From: CAVSUZ01 sp963791885
GTDB lineage: Bacteria > Pseudomonadota > Alphaproteobacteria > Acetobacterales > Acetobacteraceae
Assembly: GCA_963791885.1 (NCBI GenBank)
Contig: CAWBUL010000006.1
Span: forward strand, 124,001-188,000
Length of the DNA: 64,000 bases
Reading direction: 5' to 3'
Part shown: in pieces, positions 46,254-54,068 of the stretch
Layout: each line of letters opens with the position of its first letter
Numbering within the stretch: position 1 is the first letter of the stretch
Position numbers and translations under genes: made by a program
The notes under the pieces: generated by a model
Told to the model about the DNA's origin: nothing
The model's database searches: none
What the model saw: only the letters and a program-made list of their open reading frames with translations

Positions 46254-46287
46254 AGACGTCTCCCGTAATAGCGTTACGAATAGAGTG

Positions 46288-47238
46288 TTATGAACCTGTG
46301 TCAACTCTCGAGCGCCACCGCCATCGGGAATCTACGCCGCCAAGCCCGTCGGCAATGATGTCGATCTGCTCCTGTGTCAGCAGCGGTGGCGCATGTCCGC
46401 AACCGGGAATCTCGACCAAAGTTGCCAGCGGGCCGCGCATTGTCAATTGCTGTGCCGTATCACGGGGCAGCAGATCGGAGTGCTCTCCGCGCAGCAACAA
46501 GGTCGGGCACTGGATCGCGTCCCAATATTTCCATAAGTTCAAATTATACAGCAGACCCGGTCGGAACGCCCGTGCAATGCCAGGATCACAGAGCATCCGG
46601 TAGCGACCATTATCGGTCCGTTCTATGCTGTGCTCAATAAGATGACGCCAATCGTCGTCGCCAAGTTCCCCGAAAGTTGACAGAATTTCACGGTAATACG
46701 CGTTGGCTGCCGCAAAATCCGGAAACTCCGTTGGCATCTGCCGCAAATATGTCCCGATGCGGTAGAGCGCGGACCACGGGAGGAACGGCCCAATGTCGTT
46801 GACAACCAAACGTCGGATCGGAGACCCCGGGAGAGCCGCCATGACCATGCCGATCAACCCGCCGAGCGACGTTCCAATCCAGTCGACGGATTCGGCATGC
46901 AGGCTGGCAAGCAGGACCGTCATATCCACGCAGTATTGCGGCAATCCATACTCGTCAGGGTCCTTCAGCCAATCGCTGCGGCCACGACCGGGCAGATCAG
47001 GGCAGATGATGCGGTAGTCGTGCTGCGCCAGAAAGGCCGCCAGCCGATCGAAATCCCGCCCCTGGCGGCTCAGGCCGTGAACACAGACGACAACACGCCG
47101 CGCGTCTTCCGGGCCCCACTCCGTGTAAGCGATCCGGTGGAAGGAAAGCCTGGACACCCCAGACACTTGTCCATGGCGCGGTCGGACCGAACAAGTGGTC
47201 GCGATCGTACGGCAGGACTGTTGTTCGAAGTCGTTCAT
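46288..47238 (-). CDS. Alpha/beta hydrolase, paralogue of the PHA-operon hydrolase
   Basis: The 316-residue protein parallels the 30738-31778 product along its length: HRIAYTEWGPEDARRVVVCV, HGLSRQGRDFDRLAAFLAQH, VDWIGTSLGGLIGMVMAALP (nucleophile Ser), CPTLLLRGEHSDLLPRDTAQ (acid), IPGCGHAPPLLTQEQIDIIA (His). Substrate unknown; ester or thioester hydrolysis in PHA or fatty-acid metabolism is inferred from the paralogue. The start at 47238 is taken because the residues before it (MFLPGTRPA) lack family character. The gene ends 34 bp before ppa begins on the same strand, and the left terminus of an IS6 element lies 128 bp upstream of its start. Confidence 0.85.
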   Translation of the reverse strand: MNDFEQQSCRTIATTCSVRPRHGQVSGVSRLSFHRIAYTEWGPEDARRVVVCVHGLSRQGRDFDRLAAFLAQHDYRIICPDLPGRGRSDWLKDPDEYGLPQYCVDMTVLLASLHAESVDWIGTSLGGLIGMVMAALPGSPIRRLVVNDIGPFLPWSALYRIGTYLRQMPTEFPDFAAANAYYREILSTFGELGDDDWRHLIEHSIERTDNGRYRMLCDPGIARAFRPGLLYNLNLWKYWDAIQCPTLLLRGEHSDLLPRDTAQQLTMRGPLATLVEIPGCGHAPPLLTQEQIDIIADGLGGVDSRWRWRSRVDTGS

Positions 47239-47365
47239 CGCTGGTCGCGTTCCTGGCAAAAACATTCAGCGCCTCGTCCAGGCCACTGTGCGCCGGATTG
47301 CGGCAGTCATCCGCACCCTCATCTGTTACGGACCACAGAGAACTTCAACACGCCTTACCTGTGTG

Positions 47366-48329
47366 GGTTCCGTCAGCGTTCACGCCAGACCGCAATTTCG
47401 GGGACGGTTCTGTTGGAGCATGGTAGCTCCCGGAGGGGGAGCACGTCGGATGGAATGCGTCGCCTGCGGTGGGGCAGCGATTTCGGAGCGGCCTGAGCGC
47501 ACCGCGCAGGGCTACCGGCGGTTCCGTTGCCGCGATTGTGGCAAGCAGTTCAACGAACGAACTGGTGGGTCCCTGAATCGCGCCCAGTATCCGTCCGATG
47601 TCATCGCGCTCGTTGTCTTCTGGCGACTGCGGTACAAGCTGAGCCTACGCGATCTGCCGGAGATGTTCCTTCTCCGCGGTATCGAATTCACCTATGAGGC
47701 GGTTCGGGATTGGGAGGCGAAACTTACGCCGTCGCTGATCGACAATCTTCGCCGCCGCCGGGGTGGTGGCAGCCGGGTCCGCCGCTCGTGGTACGTCGAT
47801 GAGACCTACATCAAAGTCAATGGCCGATGGTGCTATCTATACCGGGCGATTGACCGCACTGGCGCGCTGGTAGACGTGATGCTGAGCGAGACCCGCGATA
47901 TGGCCGCGGCAGAAAAGTTCTTCCGATCTGCCAAAGCGGTGACTAGCGTCACTCCGGCCCGGGTAACCACCGATGGGCATGACAGTTACCCTCGTGCGAT
48001 TCGAAGCCAGCTTGGTGCCGATGTCCGCCACCGGAACAGCCAGTATCTCAACAACCGCATTGAACAGGATCATCGAGGGATCAAGAGCCGATATGGGCCA
48101 ATGCGTGGCTTCGGTGCCGTCAACTCGGCGGCTCGCTTTTGCCGATGTCATGACGAACTCCGGAACCTCCTGCACGCCAATTGCCGCTTCCGCCACACCT
48201 CACCAGCCACCGTTCGTCGCCGTCGCTTCCTTCAAGCCAGCCGTATCGCCCTCCGCGTGATGGCCTCGTCATGAGCAGCACAATGGAAAAAGGCCTGGCC
48301 TTGCAGTCGGCGCAAGATCTGACGGAACC
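47366..48329 (+). mobile_element. IS6-family insertion sequence, complete copy
   Basis: The left end GGTTCCGTCAG (47366) and right end CTGACGGAACC (to 48329) are matching inverted termini enclosing one transposase gene; length 964 bp. The eight bases on each side (CCTGTGTG and TCTTCGCT) do not match, so the expected target duplication is missing. With the partial copy at 44757-44932, this points to IS6-type replicative rearrangement and adjacent deletion. Confidence 0.85.
47450..48274 (+). CDS. IS6-family transposase with N-terminal zinc ribbon
   Basis: The 274-residue protein begins with a zinc ribbon (MECVACGGAAISE and YRRFRCRDCGKQFNERTGG), then the DDE core: VRRSWYVDETYIKVNGRWCY (first Asp), ARVTTDGHDSYPRAIRSQLG (second), LNNRIEQDHRGIKSRYGPMR (Glu). 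A GGAGGGGGAGC stretch precedes the ATG. All catalytic residues are present, so it can probably still drive replicative transposition. Confidence 0.92.
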   Translation: MECVACGGAAISERPERTAQGYRRFRCRDCGKQFNERTGGSLNRAQYPSDVIALVVFWRLRYKLSLRDLPEMFLLRGIEFTYEAVRDWEAKLTPSLIDNLRRRRGGGSRVRRSWYVDETYIKVNGRWCYLYRAIDRTGALVDVMLSETRDMAAAEKFFRSAKAVTSVTPARVTTDGHDSYPRAIRSQLGADVRHRNSQYLNNRIEQDHRGIKSRYGPMRGFGAVNSAARFCRCHDELRNLLHANCRFRHTSPATVRRRRFLQASRIALRVMASS

Positions 48330-48508
48330 TCTTCGCTCAGGTCGTCCGAGTAACTCTGCAGGATCTCGTAGGCTATTGCCTCAAGGGCCAATCGCAGCTC
48401 GAGGCAGGCATAGATTTCGTGGTCAGGACCGCCCTCGAGCAGGGTCTTCGCCTTGACGAGATGATCGGTGGCGATGCTGCGAAAAGGAATGGCGCCGCGC
48501 GGCTTCAT
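48330..48508 (-). pseudogene. Small partner gene of the nuclease-like operon, cut by IS6
   Basis: From ATG 48508 the product reads MKPRGAIPFRSIATDHLVKA, KTLLEGGPDHEIYACLELRL, ALEAIAYEILQSYSDDLSEE and then enters the IS6 end. It is a soluble helical protein of unknown family; the truncated remainder cannot be judged. Its start overlaps the stop of the nuclease-like gene by ATGA, so the two were made together. Confidence 0.6.
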
Positions 48509-49446
48509 TCCATAACCACCGTGAAGGCTGGATATGGCCTGCGAAATGCTGCTAGCACCCGCTCTCGCGCTCGGTCCATCTCGTTCGTGGCCCGATGGGT
48601 GAGCATAAAGGTGGGACACGATGGATCGCCGCAGCCACAGTGTCGGATTTCGCCGATGGCGAGCAGCGCCTTGAAGTGTCGACGGAGCTGATCGAGTTCG
48701 CGGACCGTCAGCTCGAGTGCCCGGCGAACGTGGACGTCGCGAATGTGATGCAGCGACGGAACGCGATGTATTTCGACGCCCTCGCGGGTTTGCCAGATGC
48801 CAGTGCTAAGGACTCGAATTGTGTCCTCGATGGCTTGCTGGAAGGCGTGAAGATTACTCTCTTGTTGGAAAGGCGTTCGAAACGCTGGGCGGTCGAAAGC
48901 CCGAGCGAGCATGGCCAGCGCTTGGCCGTCATCGATATCCTGAAACTGCTCAACAAAGTCTCGCAGCTCCACCTCGGCGTCAGGAAAGGCGACGCCGTCT
49001 ACCAGTCGCCGTAGGAGGAATTCAGCACGCAGACGCAGATGTTCCTCGAATTCGGAGCCGGACCAGATCGTGACTTCATGGACGCCAAGCCGGGCTGCGG
49101 CTGCACGCACTTCGTCGCGGCGCTGGGCCGAAACGCTCCCCCGGCATACGAATTTGAATGCGTCTGGCTGCCCGGTCGCAGCACCGACCGCGGCCGCCAT
49201 GTCCTTCTCCGCCTTGGCTTGGGCTAGAGTGCTTCGATTGACGCATTGGATGACGGTGCGTTCGGCTGGCCGATCATCAAAGGGGCCGAGCCCGATGATG
49301 TCGCGACCTTGGTCACTTCCTGTCTGGCCGAACCACGCCAGGTCTGTCCAGCCTTCGCAAAGATGATAGGCGAAGACCAGGCGCTCGAACTCGGCTCCGC
49401 TAAAGTCCTCGAAGTGAACTGGCCGGACTGTCCGAGCTATTTTCAT
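48505..49446 (-). CDS. Restriction-endonuclease-like (Mrr/PD-(D/E)xK type) protein
   Basis: The 313-residue protein starts with an Mrr-like domain: HFEDFSGAEFERLVFAYHLC, LAWFGQTGSDQGRDIIGLG, ERTVIQCVNRSTLAQAKAEK. The G-x-D-x-G-x-D core aspartate is present, but where Q-C-K is usual this reads Q-C-V, so the lysine may be replaced or shifted. Middle and C-terminal parts are helical and end with a cysteine/histidine cluster (HCGCGDPSCPTFMLTH) that could bind zinc. It resembles DNA-targeting defence proteins, but this is inference. It is translationally coupled to the truncated partner gene. Confidence 0.6.
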   Translation of the reverse strand: MKIARTVRPVHFEDFSGAEFERLVFAYHLCEGWTDLAWFGQTGSDQGRDIIGLGPFDDRPAERTVIQCVNRSTLAQAKAEKDMAAAVGAATGQPDAFKFVCRGSVSAQRRDEVRAAAARLGVHEVTIWSGSEFEEHLRLRAEFLLRRLVDGVAFPDAEVELRDFVEQFQDIDDGQALAMLARAFDRPAFRTPFQQESNLHAFQQAIEDTIRVLSTGIWQTREGVEIHRVPSLHHIRDVHVRRALELTVRELDQLRRHFKALLAIGEIRHCGCGDPSCPTFMLTHRATNEMDRARERVLAAFRRPYPAFTVVME

Positions 49447-49482
49447 TTGAAGCCCTTTGCGTTTCGCCTGACAGAATAGCTT

Positions 49483-49902
49483 TTATGATTCGATCGCTGG
49501 AAGCTGATAGCGCCTAATGTGGAGAGCATCCTCCTCCCAGGTGATCTCCAACACCCGGTTCACGAGATCAGCGTCGACCTCAAGCTCGTCGAGCGCCTGC
49601 TCGAAAAGCTCGATTTGCATATCCAGATCCATACCTGGCGGCCCGTTGAGGCAGACAAGCCCGGCGTGGAGGGTGACGTCGGCGTACTGGCCCTTCGCCC
49701 CCGGTCGTTCGGCCGGACCGCGGAAGTCGACGGAGTTCTTGGTCACGAAAGTCCAGTCCCCATCGAGAATGATAGGCTTCAGCTCCCAGTCCTTCAGGCC
49801 GGCCCGGCCGAGCCAGACGACGTGGGACGACTCGCCATGTCCTTTGGCGTGAGCGAGTTTGGTCAGTTCGGGGCTCAGGCACTTGTCGATCAGAAACTTC
49901 AT
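49483..49902 (-). CDS. DUF5615-type PIN-like toxin candidate
   Basis: The 139-residue protein opens with MKFLIDKCLSPELTKLAHAK, the start of the DUF5615/PIN-like fold (first acidic residue in L-I-D), and has WELKPIILDGDWTFVTKNSV, DFRGPAERP in the position of the later acidic residues. It is longer than most DUF5615 proteins. Its start overlaps the stop of the DUF433 gene by ATGA, the normal antitoxin-toxin order. An RNase toxin is the likely role by analogy. Confidence 0.75.
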   Translation of the reverse strand: MKFLIDKCLSPELTKLAHAKGHGESSHVVWLGRAGLKDWELKPIILDGDWTFVTKNSVDFRGPAERPGAKGQYADVTLHAGLVCLNGPPGMDLDMQIELFEQALDELEVDADLVNRVLEITWEEDALHIRRYQLPAIES

Positions 49903-50564
49903 CCCGCCTTCCTGCGGCGAGGGACGCGCCGCTCGGCGACGATGATCGCGCCTTTGGGAAGCTCATCGCTCGCCCTCGGGCGGCCCCGCGCAGGGTTTGC
50001 TTCGGCGTAGATGGTGGCAAGCTCGATCTTGTCAGTGTCGAGGGACGGATAGGCGGCAAGGATGCGGTCCATCGGGAGGCCGGCCGCCACCGAGGCGGCC
50101 ACGTCATGAACGGGGACGCGCGTGCCGCGCACGATCGGCGCACCCCCGAGCACATCTGGATCGGATAGGACGATCTCACGGGCGGCCCCCAAACGCTCCA
50201 TCCGCTCATTGGTCCGCCGGACGAAGGGCGCCAGGTCGATCGTGAGGAACTCGTCGCGCACGATCCAATCCTCCTCGATTAGCGAGGCGAGGGCGCGGGT
50301 GCGGAATCTGTGAAGGCGCGACCCAGCCTCCCGGATAGCGAACAGACGCTCCTCCGATGTCAGGCGCTTGGCGCTATCGAAGTAGAACGCGATGAGCGTA
50401 CAGGCGGTCGCCGCAACGCGCCGGCCGTCATCGAGCGAGAAGAACCCCTCCGGCAGGATGTGCTCGTCGATGACCCGATTGACGTCCCGAAGCGCGACGC
50501 GAGCGACCACCGCCGCCTCAGACGGCTTCAGCATATCCGCGGCAGAGCTCATGACGGCCTCCAT
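49899..50564 (-). CDS. DUF433-domain antitoxin candidate
   Basis: The 221-residue protein carries the DUF433 segment in its C-terminal half: EIVLSDPDVLGGAPIVRGTR, VPVHDVAASVAAGLPMDRIL, AAYPSLDTDKIELATIYAEA. The N-terminal half (LKPSEAAVVARVALRDVNRV, IDEHILPEGFFSLDDGRRVA) looks like a DNA-binding domain, as expected for an autoregulating antitoxin. Two starts are possible, 50564 (GGAAG upstream) and 50552 (GGAGG upstream). It pairs with the DUF5615 gene. Confidence 0.78.
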   Translation of the reverse strand: MEAVMSSAADMLKPSEAAVVARVALRDVNRVIDEHILPEGFFSLDDGRRVAATACTLIAFYFDSAKRLTSEERLFAIREAGSRLHRFRTRALASLIEEDWIVRDEFLTIDLAPFVRRTNERMERLGAAREIVLSDPDVLGGAPIVRGTRVPVHDVAASVAAGLPMDRILAAYPSLDTDKIELATIYAEANPARGRPRASDELPKGAIIVAERRVPRRRKAG

Positions 50565-50647
50565 AAAAATCTTCCGGTGCGTCGGAATATATATGGGAAA
50601 TGCCCGAACTTCAATGACGCTCGGCTGGCAGTGCGGACACGCATGTA

Positions 50648-50673
50648 GTGTCCACCTTCGCTACGGTGGACAC
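50648..50673. repeat. Palindrome upstream of the toxin-antitoxin pair
   Basis: GTGTCCACC-TTCGCTAC-GGTGGACAC is a perfect 9-bp inverted repeat with an 8-base spacer, and GTGGACACC follows once more at 50678. It lies about 85-110 bp upstream of the DUF433 start, so it could be the operator for autoregulation. A terminator role is less likely because no T-run follows. Confidence 0.5.
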
Positions 50674-50889
50674 CATGTGGACACCACGATAGAAACGACG
50701 AAGGCCGCCTCGCGGCGCCTTCTCGTAAGATACTGATTTACCGAGGTAAATTTGGAGCAGCAATAGCAACCGGGAACCAACATCCTCTGGGGCGCAGGGC
50801 CAGAACCACACCTGAGGCCTCACCGCGGAGATGGATGCCCGCTTCCTCTTATCCGGGCTGTTGGCGCGGTCGCTGATCGGTGGGGCCGT

Positions 50890-51687
50890 TTACATGGTTG
50901 GCACGGGCGGGAGCTTGGAACCGACCCATTTCTGATAGATCTTCTCCAGGTCGTCATTCTGTAAATGGATGAAGATGAAGGTATTCACCCAGTGCAGCAT
51001 GTCGACGTTGCCAGGCCGCAACCCGACCGAATACCAGCTCGTGCGAATTGTGAACTTGGACTCTAATCCCCGACCAGGGAACCGACGCAAGAGCATGGCC
51101 GCGATGGGAGTCGCCGTGCCAAGCGCATCGACCTGACCCGCCATCATCGCCGCACTCGCCGCCGCATCGTCGTCGAACCGGACGATCTGCACATCTTTCG
51201 GCGGGTCGGCGCTGAGGCTCTGATCCGTCAGCGAGCCGCGCGCAACAGCGACCGTCTTTCCGGCGAGATCAGCGAAGGATTTGATGGCCGCCTGCTTCGG
51301 CGCCAACAACTGAGCACCGGAAGCGCCGTAGGGAGTCGAGAACCAAACCGCCCTCGCGCGCTCTGTTGAGATCGCGAAAGTCGCCATCATCAGGTCCGCC
51401 CGGTTTGTCAGCAGATAGGCGACCCGATTGGCGGCGGTCGTCGGTACGATCTCAAGCTGCACACCCAAATCATGTGCAAGCAGTTTGGCTGTCTCCACCT
51501 CCGACCCGGCCGGCTTCTGGTTTTCGTCCATAAAGCCGAATGGAGGCGTATTCGTATCGATACCGATCCTGATCTTGCCGGCTTTCAAGATCGCGTCCAG
51601 AGATTGAGCCGATGCTGGCACACAGAACACTAAGATCGGAAGCACGAGCCAAATCCACCGCAGACGCGCAAGCACAGCCATCATCAC
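50890..51687 (-). CDS. Amino-acid-type ABC transporter binding protein, orphan
   Basis: The 265-residue protein has a signal peptide (RWIWLVLPILVFCVPASA) and the family 3 binding fold: LKAGKIRIGIDTNTPPFGFM, GSEVETAKLLAHDLGVQLEI, MMATFAISTERARAVWFSTP, YGASGAQLLAPKQAAIKSFA, IVRFDDDAAASAAMMAGQVD. It closely parallels the binding protein at 59362-60174. No permease or ATPase adjoins it, so it probably shares the transporter of the minus-strand operon with a related substrate. It is divergent from the amidohydrolase trio. Confidence 0.88.
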   Translation of the reverse strand: MMMAVLARLRWIWLVLPILVFCVPASAQSLDAILKAGKIRIGIDTNTPPFGFMDENQKPAGSEVETAKLLAHDLGVQLEIVPTTAANRVAYLLTNRADLMMATFAISTERARAVWFSTPYGASGAQLLAPKQAAIKSFADLAGKTVAVARGSLTDQSLSADPPKDVQIVRFDDDAAASAAMMAGQVDALGTATPIAAMLLRRFPGRGLESKFTIRTSWYSVGLRPGNVDMLHWVNTFIFIHLQNDDLEKIYQKWVGSKLPPVPTM

Positions 51688-51868
51688 TACTCCGGCAGCT
51701 TGGGCCTGTAGCCCGTTCCCGAATCTGATATACGCATAACTGGAATTGTCGGCAATCGCGCTGGACTGTTTCGACTAGGACGGGAATAGGTCTAGGTTTT
51801 GGTCCGCACGGCTGCTCGCGCAGGTGCGATATTGATCTCCGTCAGGCGCTAAAGAGGCAGGCTCTGAG

Positions 51869-52939
51869 ATGGATTCTTCGAACCTCGGCGCGATCGATTG
51901 CGATCTTCATCCGGCAATTCCCGGCATGGGATCACTGTTGCCGTATATGGACGAATACTGGCGCCAGCAGATCGAAAGCCGCGGCATCGACAGCATCGAT
52001 CTGAGCAGTTATCCGCCGCGCAACCCGCTAGCCGCCCGCAGCGATTGGCGACCGCAGTCCGGACGCGCCGGATCAGCGCTGGCCGACGTCCAAACCGAGG
52101 CTCTGGACCGCTTCGGCGCGAGCGTGGCGATCTGCAATGTCCTGTGCGGGGCGCAAGGTACTTTCAACCCTTATTATGCCGCGGCGATGAGCCGCGCAGT
52201 GAACACTTGGCTGGCGCGCGAATGGTTGGATCGCGACCAGCGCTTGCGGGCCTCAATCGTGGTGCCACTGCAGGATCCAGAGCGCGCAGCAGAAGAAATC
52301 GCCTTCTGGGCCGACGATCAGCGCTTCGTGCAAGTGCTGCTGCCGGTTATGACAGAGGTCCCGCTGGGCAGGAAGCATTACTGGCCGATCTACCGAGAGG
52401 CGGCGCGACATGGGTTGCCTGTCGGTGTGCACGCCGGCAGCATGATGCGCCACCCCTCCTCTTGGTCCGGCTGGCCCTCCTTTTTCATCGAAGAATACGC
52501 TGCCAACAGCCAGGCCTTCCAGGGCCAGCTCCTCAGCTTTGTTTACGAGGGCGTGTTCCAGAAATTCCCACAGCTCCGCGTGGTGCTTCTCGAGTCCGGT
52601 GTTAGCTGGTTGCCGAGCTTCCTTTGGCGCATGGTGATGACTTGGCGGTCGCTCCGCATGGAGGTGCCCTGGGTCGACCGCTCCCCTGCCGAGATCGTGC
52701 GCGAACATGTGCGGCTGACCGTGCAGCCCTTCGACGCACCGCCCGACCGCGATCAGTTAATGGCGCTCCTGGAGCAAATCGGGTCGGAGGACATGCTACT
52801 ATTCGCGACCGATTTCCCGCACTGGCAGTTCGACGGAGATGCGGTACTCCCGGGAGGCTTACCGGAAGACGTTGTTCGCAAGATCATGCTCGATAATCCG
52901 CTGTGCTGTTATCCAAGACTAAGGAACACGCTGCCATGA
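51869..52939 (+). CDS. Amidohydrolase 2 family protein (ACMSD/LigW-like), first
   Basis: The 356-residue barrel begins AIDCDLHPAIPGMGSLLPYM, where D-x-H stands for the family metal motif. It continues with DRFGASVAICNVLCGAQGTF, VNTWLAREWLDRDQRLRASI, the metal histidine in HGLPVGVHAGSMMRHPSSWS, and the catalytic aspartate in MLLFATDFPHWQFDGD. Family members are metal-dependent decarboxylases or hydrolases of carboxylated aromatic or semialdehyde compounds. It overlaps the next amidohydrolase by ATGA. Confidence 0.85.
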   Translation: MDSSNLGAIDCDLHPAIPGMGSLLPYMDEYWRQQIESRGIDSIDLSSYPPRNPLAARSDWRPQSGRAGSALADVQTEALDRFGASVAICNVLCGAQGTFNPYYAAAMSRAVNTWLAREWLDRDQRLRASIVVPLQDPERAAEEIAFWADDQRFVQVLLPVMTEVPLGRKHYWPIYREAARHGLPVGVHAGSMMRHPSSWSGWPSFFIEEYAANSQAFQGQLLSFVYEGVFQKFPQLRVVLLESGVSWLPSFLWRMVMTWRSLRMEVPWVDRSPAEIVREHVRLTVQPFDAPPDRDQLMALLEQIGSEDMLLFATDFPHWQFDGDAVLPGGLPEDVVRKIMLDNPLCCYPRLRNTLP

Positions 52940-54045
52940 ACGTTTCGATCGAGGGGCTGCACGAGTTGGCGAGCCAGACCCCGACCGAGATCGTCGATTG
53001 CGACGTCCACCCGACCTTCCGCTCAACGGCGGAGGTTAAGCACTATTTGCCTACTCAGTGGCACGAGCATATCGATCAGTTCGGCCTGCGGCAGCGGCAA
53101 CCCTTCGCCACTGATCACGCCTATCCCCGCGCGTCGCCGCATCTTGCACGGCGCGACGCGTTTCCGCCCGGCGGCGGCCCTCCTGGATCGGATTTGCAGT
53201 TCTTGCAGAAGCAGCTTTTGGATGAGTGCGGGGTCGCCTGCGCGATCCTGCAGCCGCTCAGCCCCAATGGAATGGATGCGCCGAACCAGGAGCTCGGCGC
53301 GGCCTTGTGCCAGGCCGTAAACCGGTGGTCACTCGACGCGTGGACCAGTCGGGATCCGCGCCTGCGGAGCAGCATCATGGTTCCACAGGAGGACCCCGAA
53401 ACGGCCGTCGCCGAGATCCGGCAGCACGCCGGAAACCCTGCATTCGTCCAGGTCAGCATCTCGCAGCGGTGCCTCGAACCGGTCGGCCGTCGCCGCTACT
53501 GGCCGATCTACCGCGCCGTCGTTGAGGCCGGAATGCCGCTCGGGATCCACACGGGGGGATTCAACGGACGCTCGCCGGTACCTGGCTCTGGGTGGTGCTC
53601 GTTCCTGGCGGAACAGCATCACCTCACGCAGATCAACATGCAGTCGCTGGTCACGAGTTTCATCATGGAAGGTGTGATGGAGACATTTCCGGACTTGCGC
53701 GTGGCTCTCTACGAAGGCGGCATGGTCTGGGTGCCGGCGCTTTGTTGGCGCCTGGACCGATTATGGTCGCGCCTGCGGTCCGAGGTGCCACATGTGAAGC
53801 GTCCGCCGTCTGAATATATCCGCGAACGCTTCTGGTTCAGCACGCAGCCGACGGATGAGGCCGAACAGCCGCACCATCTTCGTCAGGTGCTGGACTGGAT
53901 CGGTTGGGACCGCATCCTGTTCGCGACCGATTACCCGCACTGGGATTTCGACGATCCGCGGTTTGCCCTCAAGATGCCGCTCTCTGCGGCTGAGAAAAAG
54001 AAGGTCTTTTCGGCCAACGCCAAGGCACTGTTTCGTCTTAATTGA
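52936..54045 (+). CDS. Amidohydrolase 2 family protein (ACMSD/LigW-like), second
   Basis: From ATG 52936 the 369-residue paralogue has IVDCDVHPTFRSTAEVKHYL, VACAILQPLSPNGMDAPNQE, LCQAVNRWSLDAWTSRDPRL, the metal histidine in GMPLGIHTGGFNGRSP, and ILFATDYPHWDFDDPRFALK. Tandem paralogues often form a heteromer or act on successive intermediates. Start and stop are tightly coupled to the neighbours: ATGA overlap upstream, 23 bp to the RraA-type gene downstream. Confidence 0.86.
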   Translation: MNVSIEGLHELASQTPTEIVDCDVHPTFRSTAEVKHYLPTQWHEHIDQFGLRQRQPFATDHAYPRASPHLARRDAFPPGGGPPGSDLQFLQKQLLDECGVACAILQPLSPNGMDAPNQELGAALCQAVNRWSLDAWTSRDPRLRSSIMVPQEDPETAVAEIRQHAGNPAFVQVSISQRCLEPVGRRRYWPIYRAVVEAGMPLGIHTGGFNGRSPVPGSGWCSFLAEQHHLTQINMQSLVTSFIMEGVMETFPDLRVALYEGGMVWVPALCWRLDRLWSRLRSEVPHVKRPPSEYIRERFWFSTQPTDEAEQPHHLRQVLDWIGWDRILFATDYPHWDFDDPRFALKMPLSAAEKKKVFSANAKALFRLN

Positions 54046-54068
54046 CCACACGTTTTCGGAGGCTGCTG

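Noticed and set aside
50690..50740. GC-rich hairpin AAGGCCGCC/GGCGCCTT as terminator
   Set aside because: The stem is imperfect, no T-run follows, and no gene end lies close on the matching strand.
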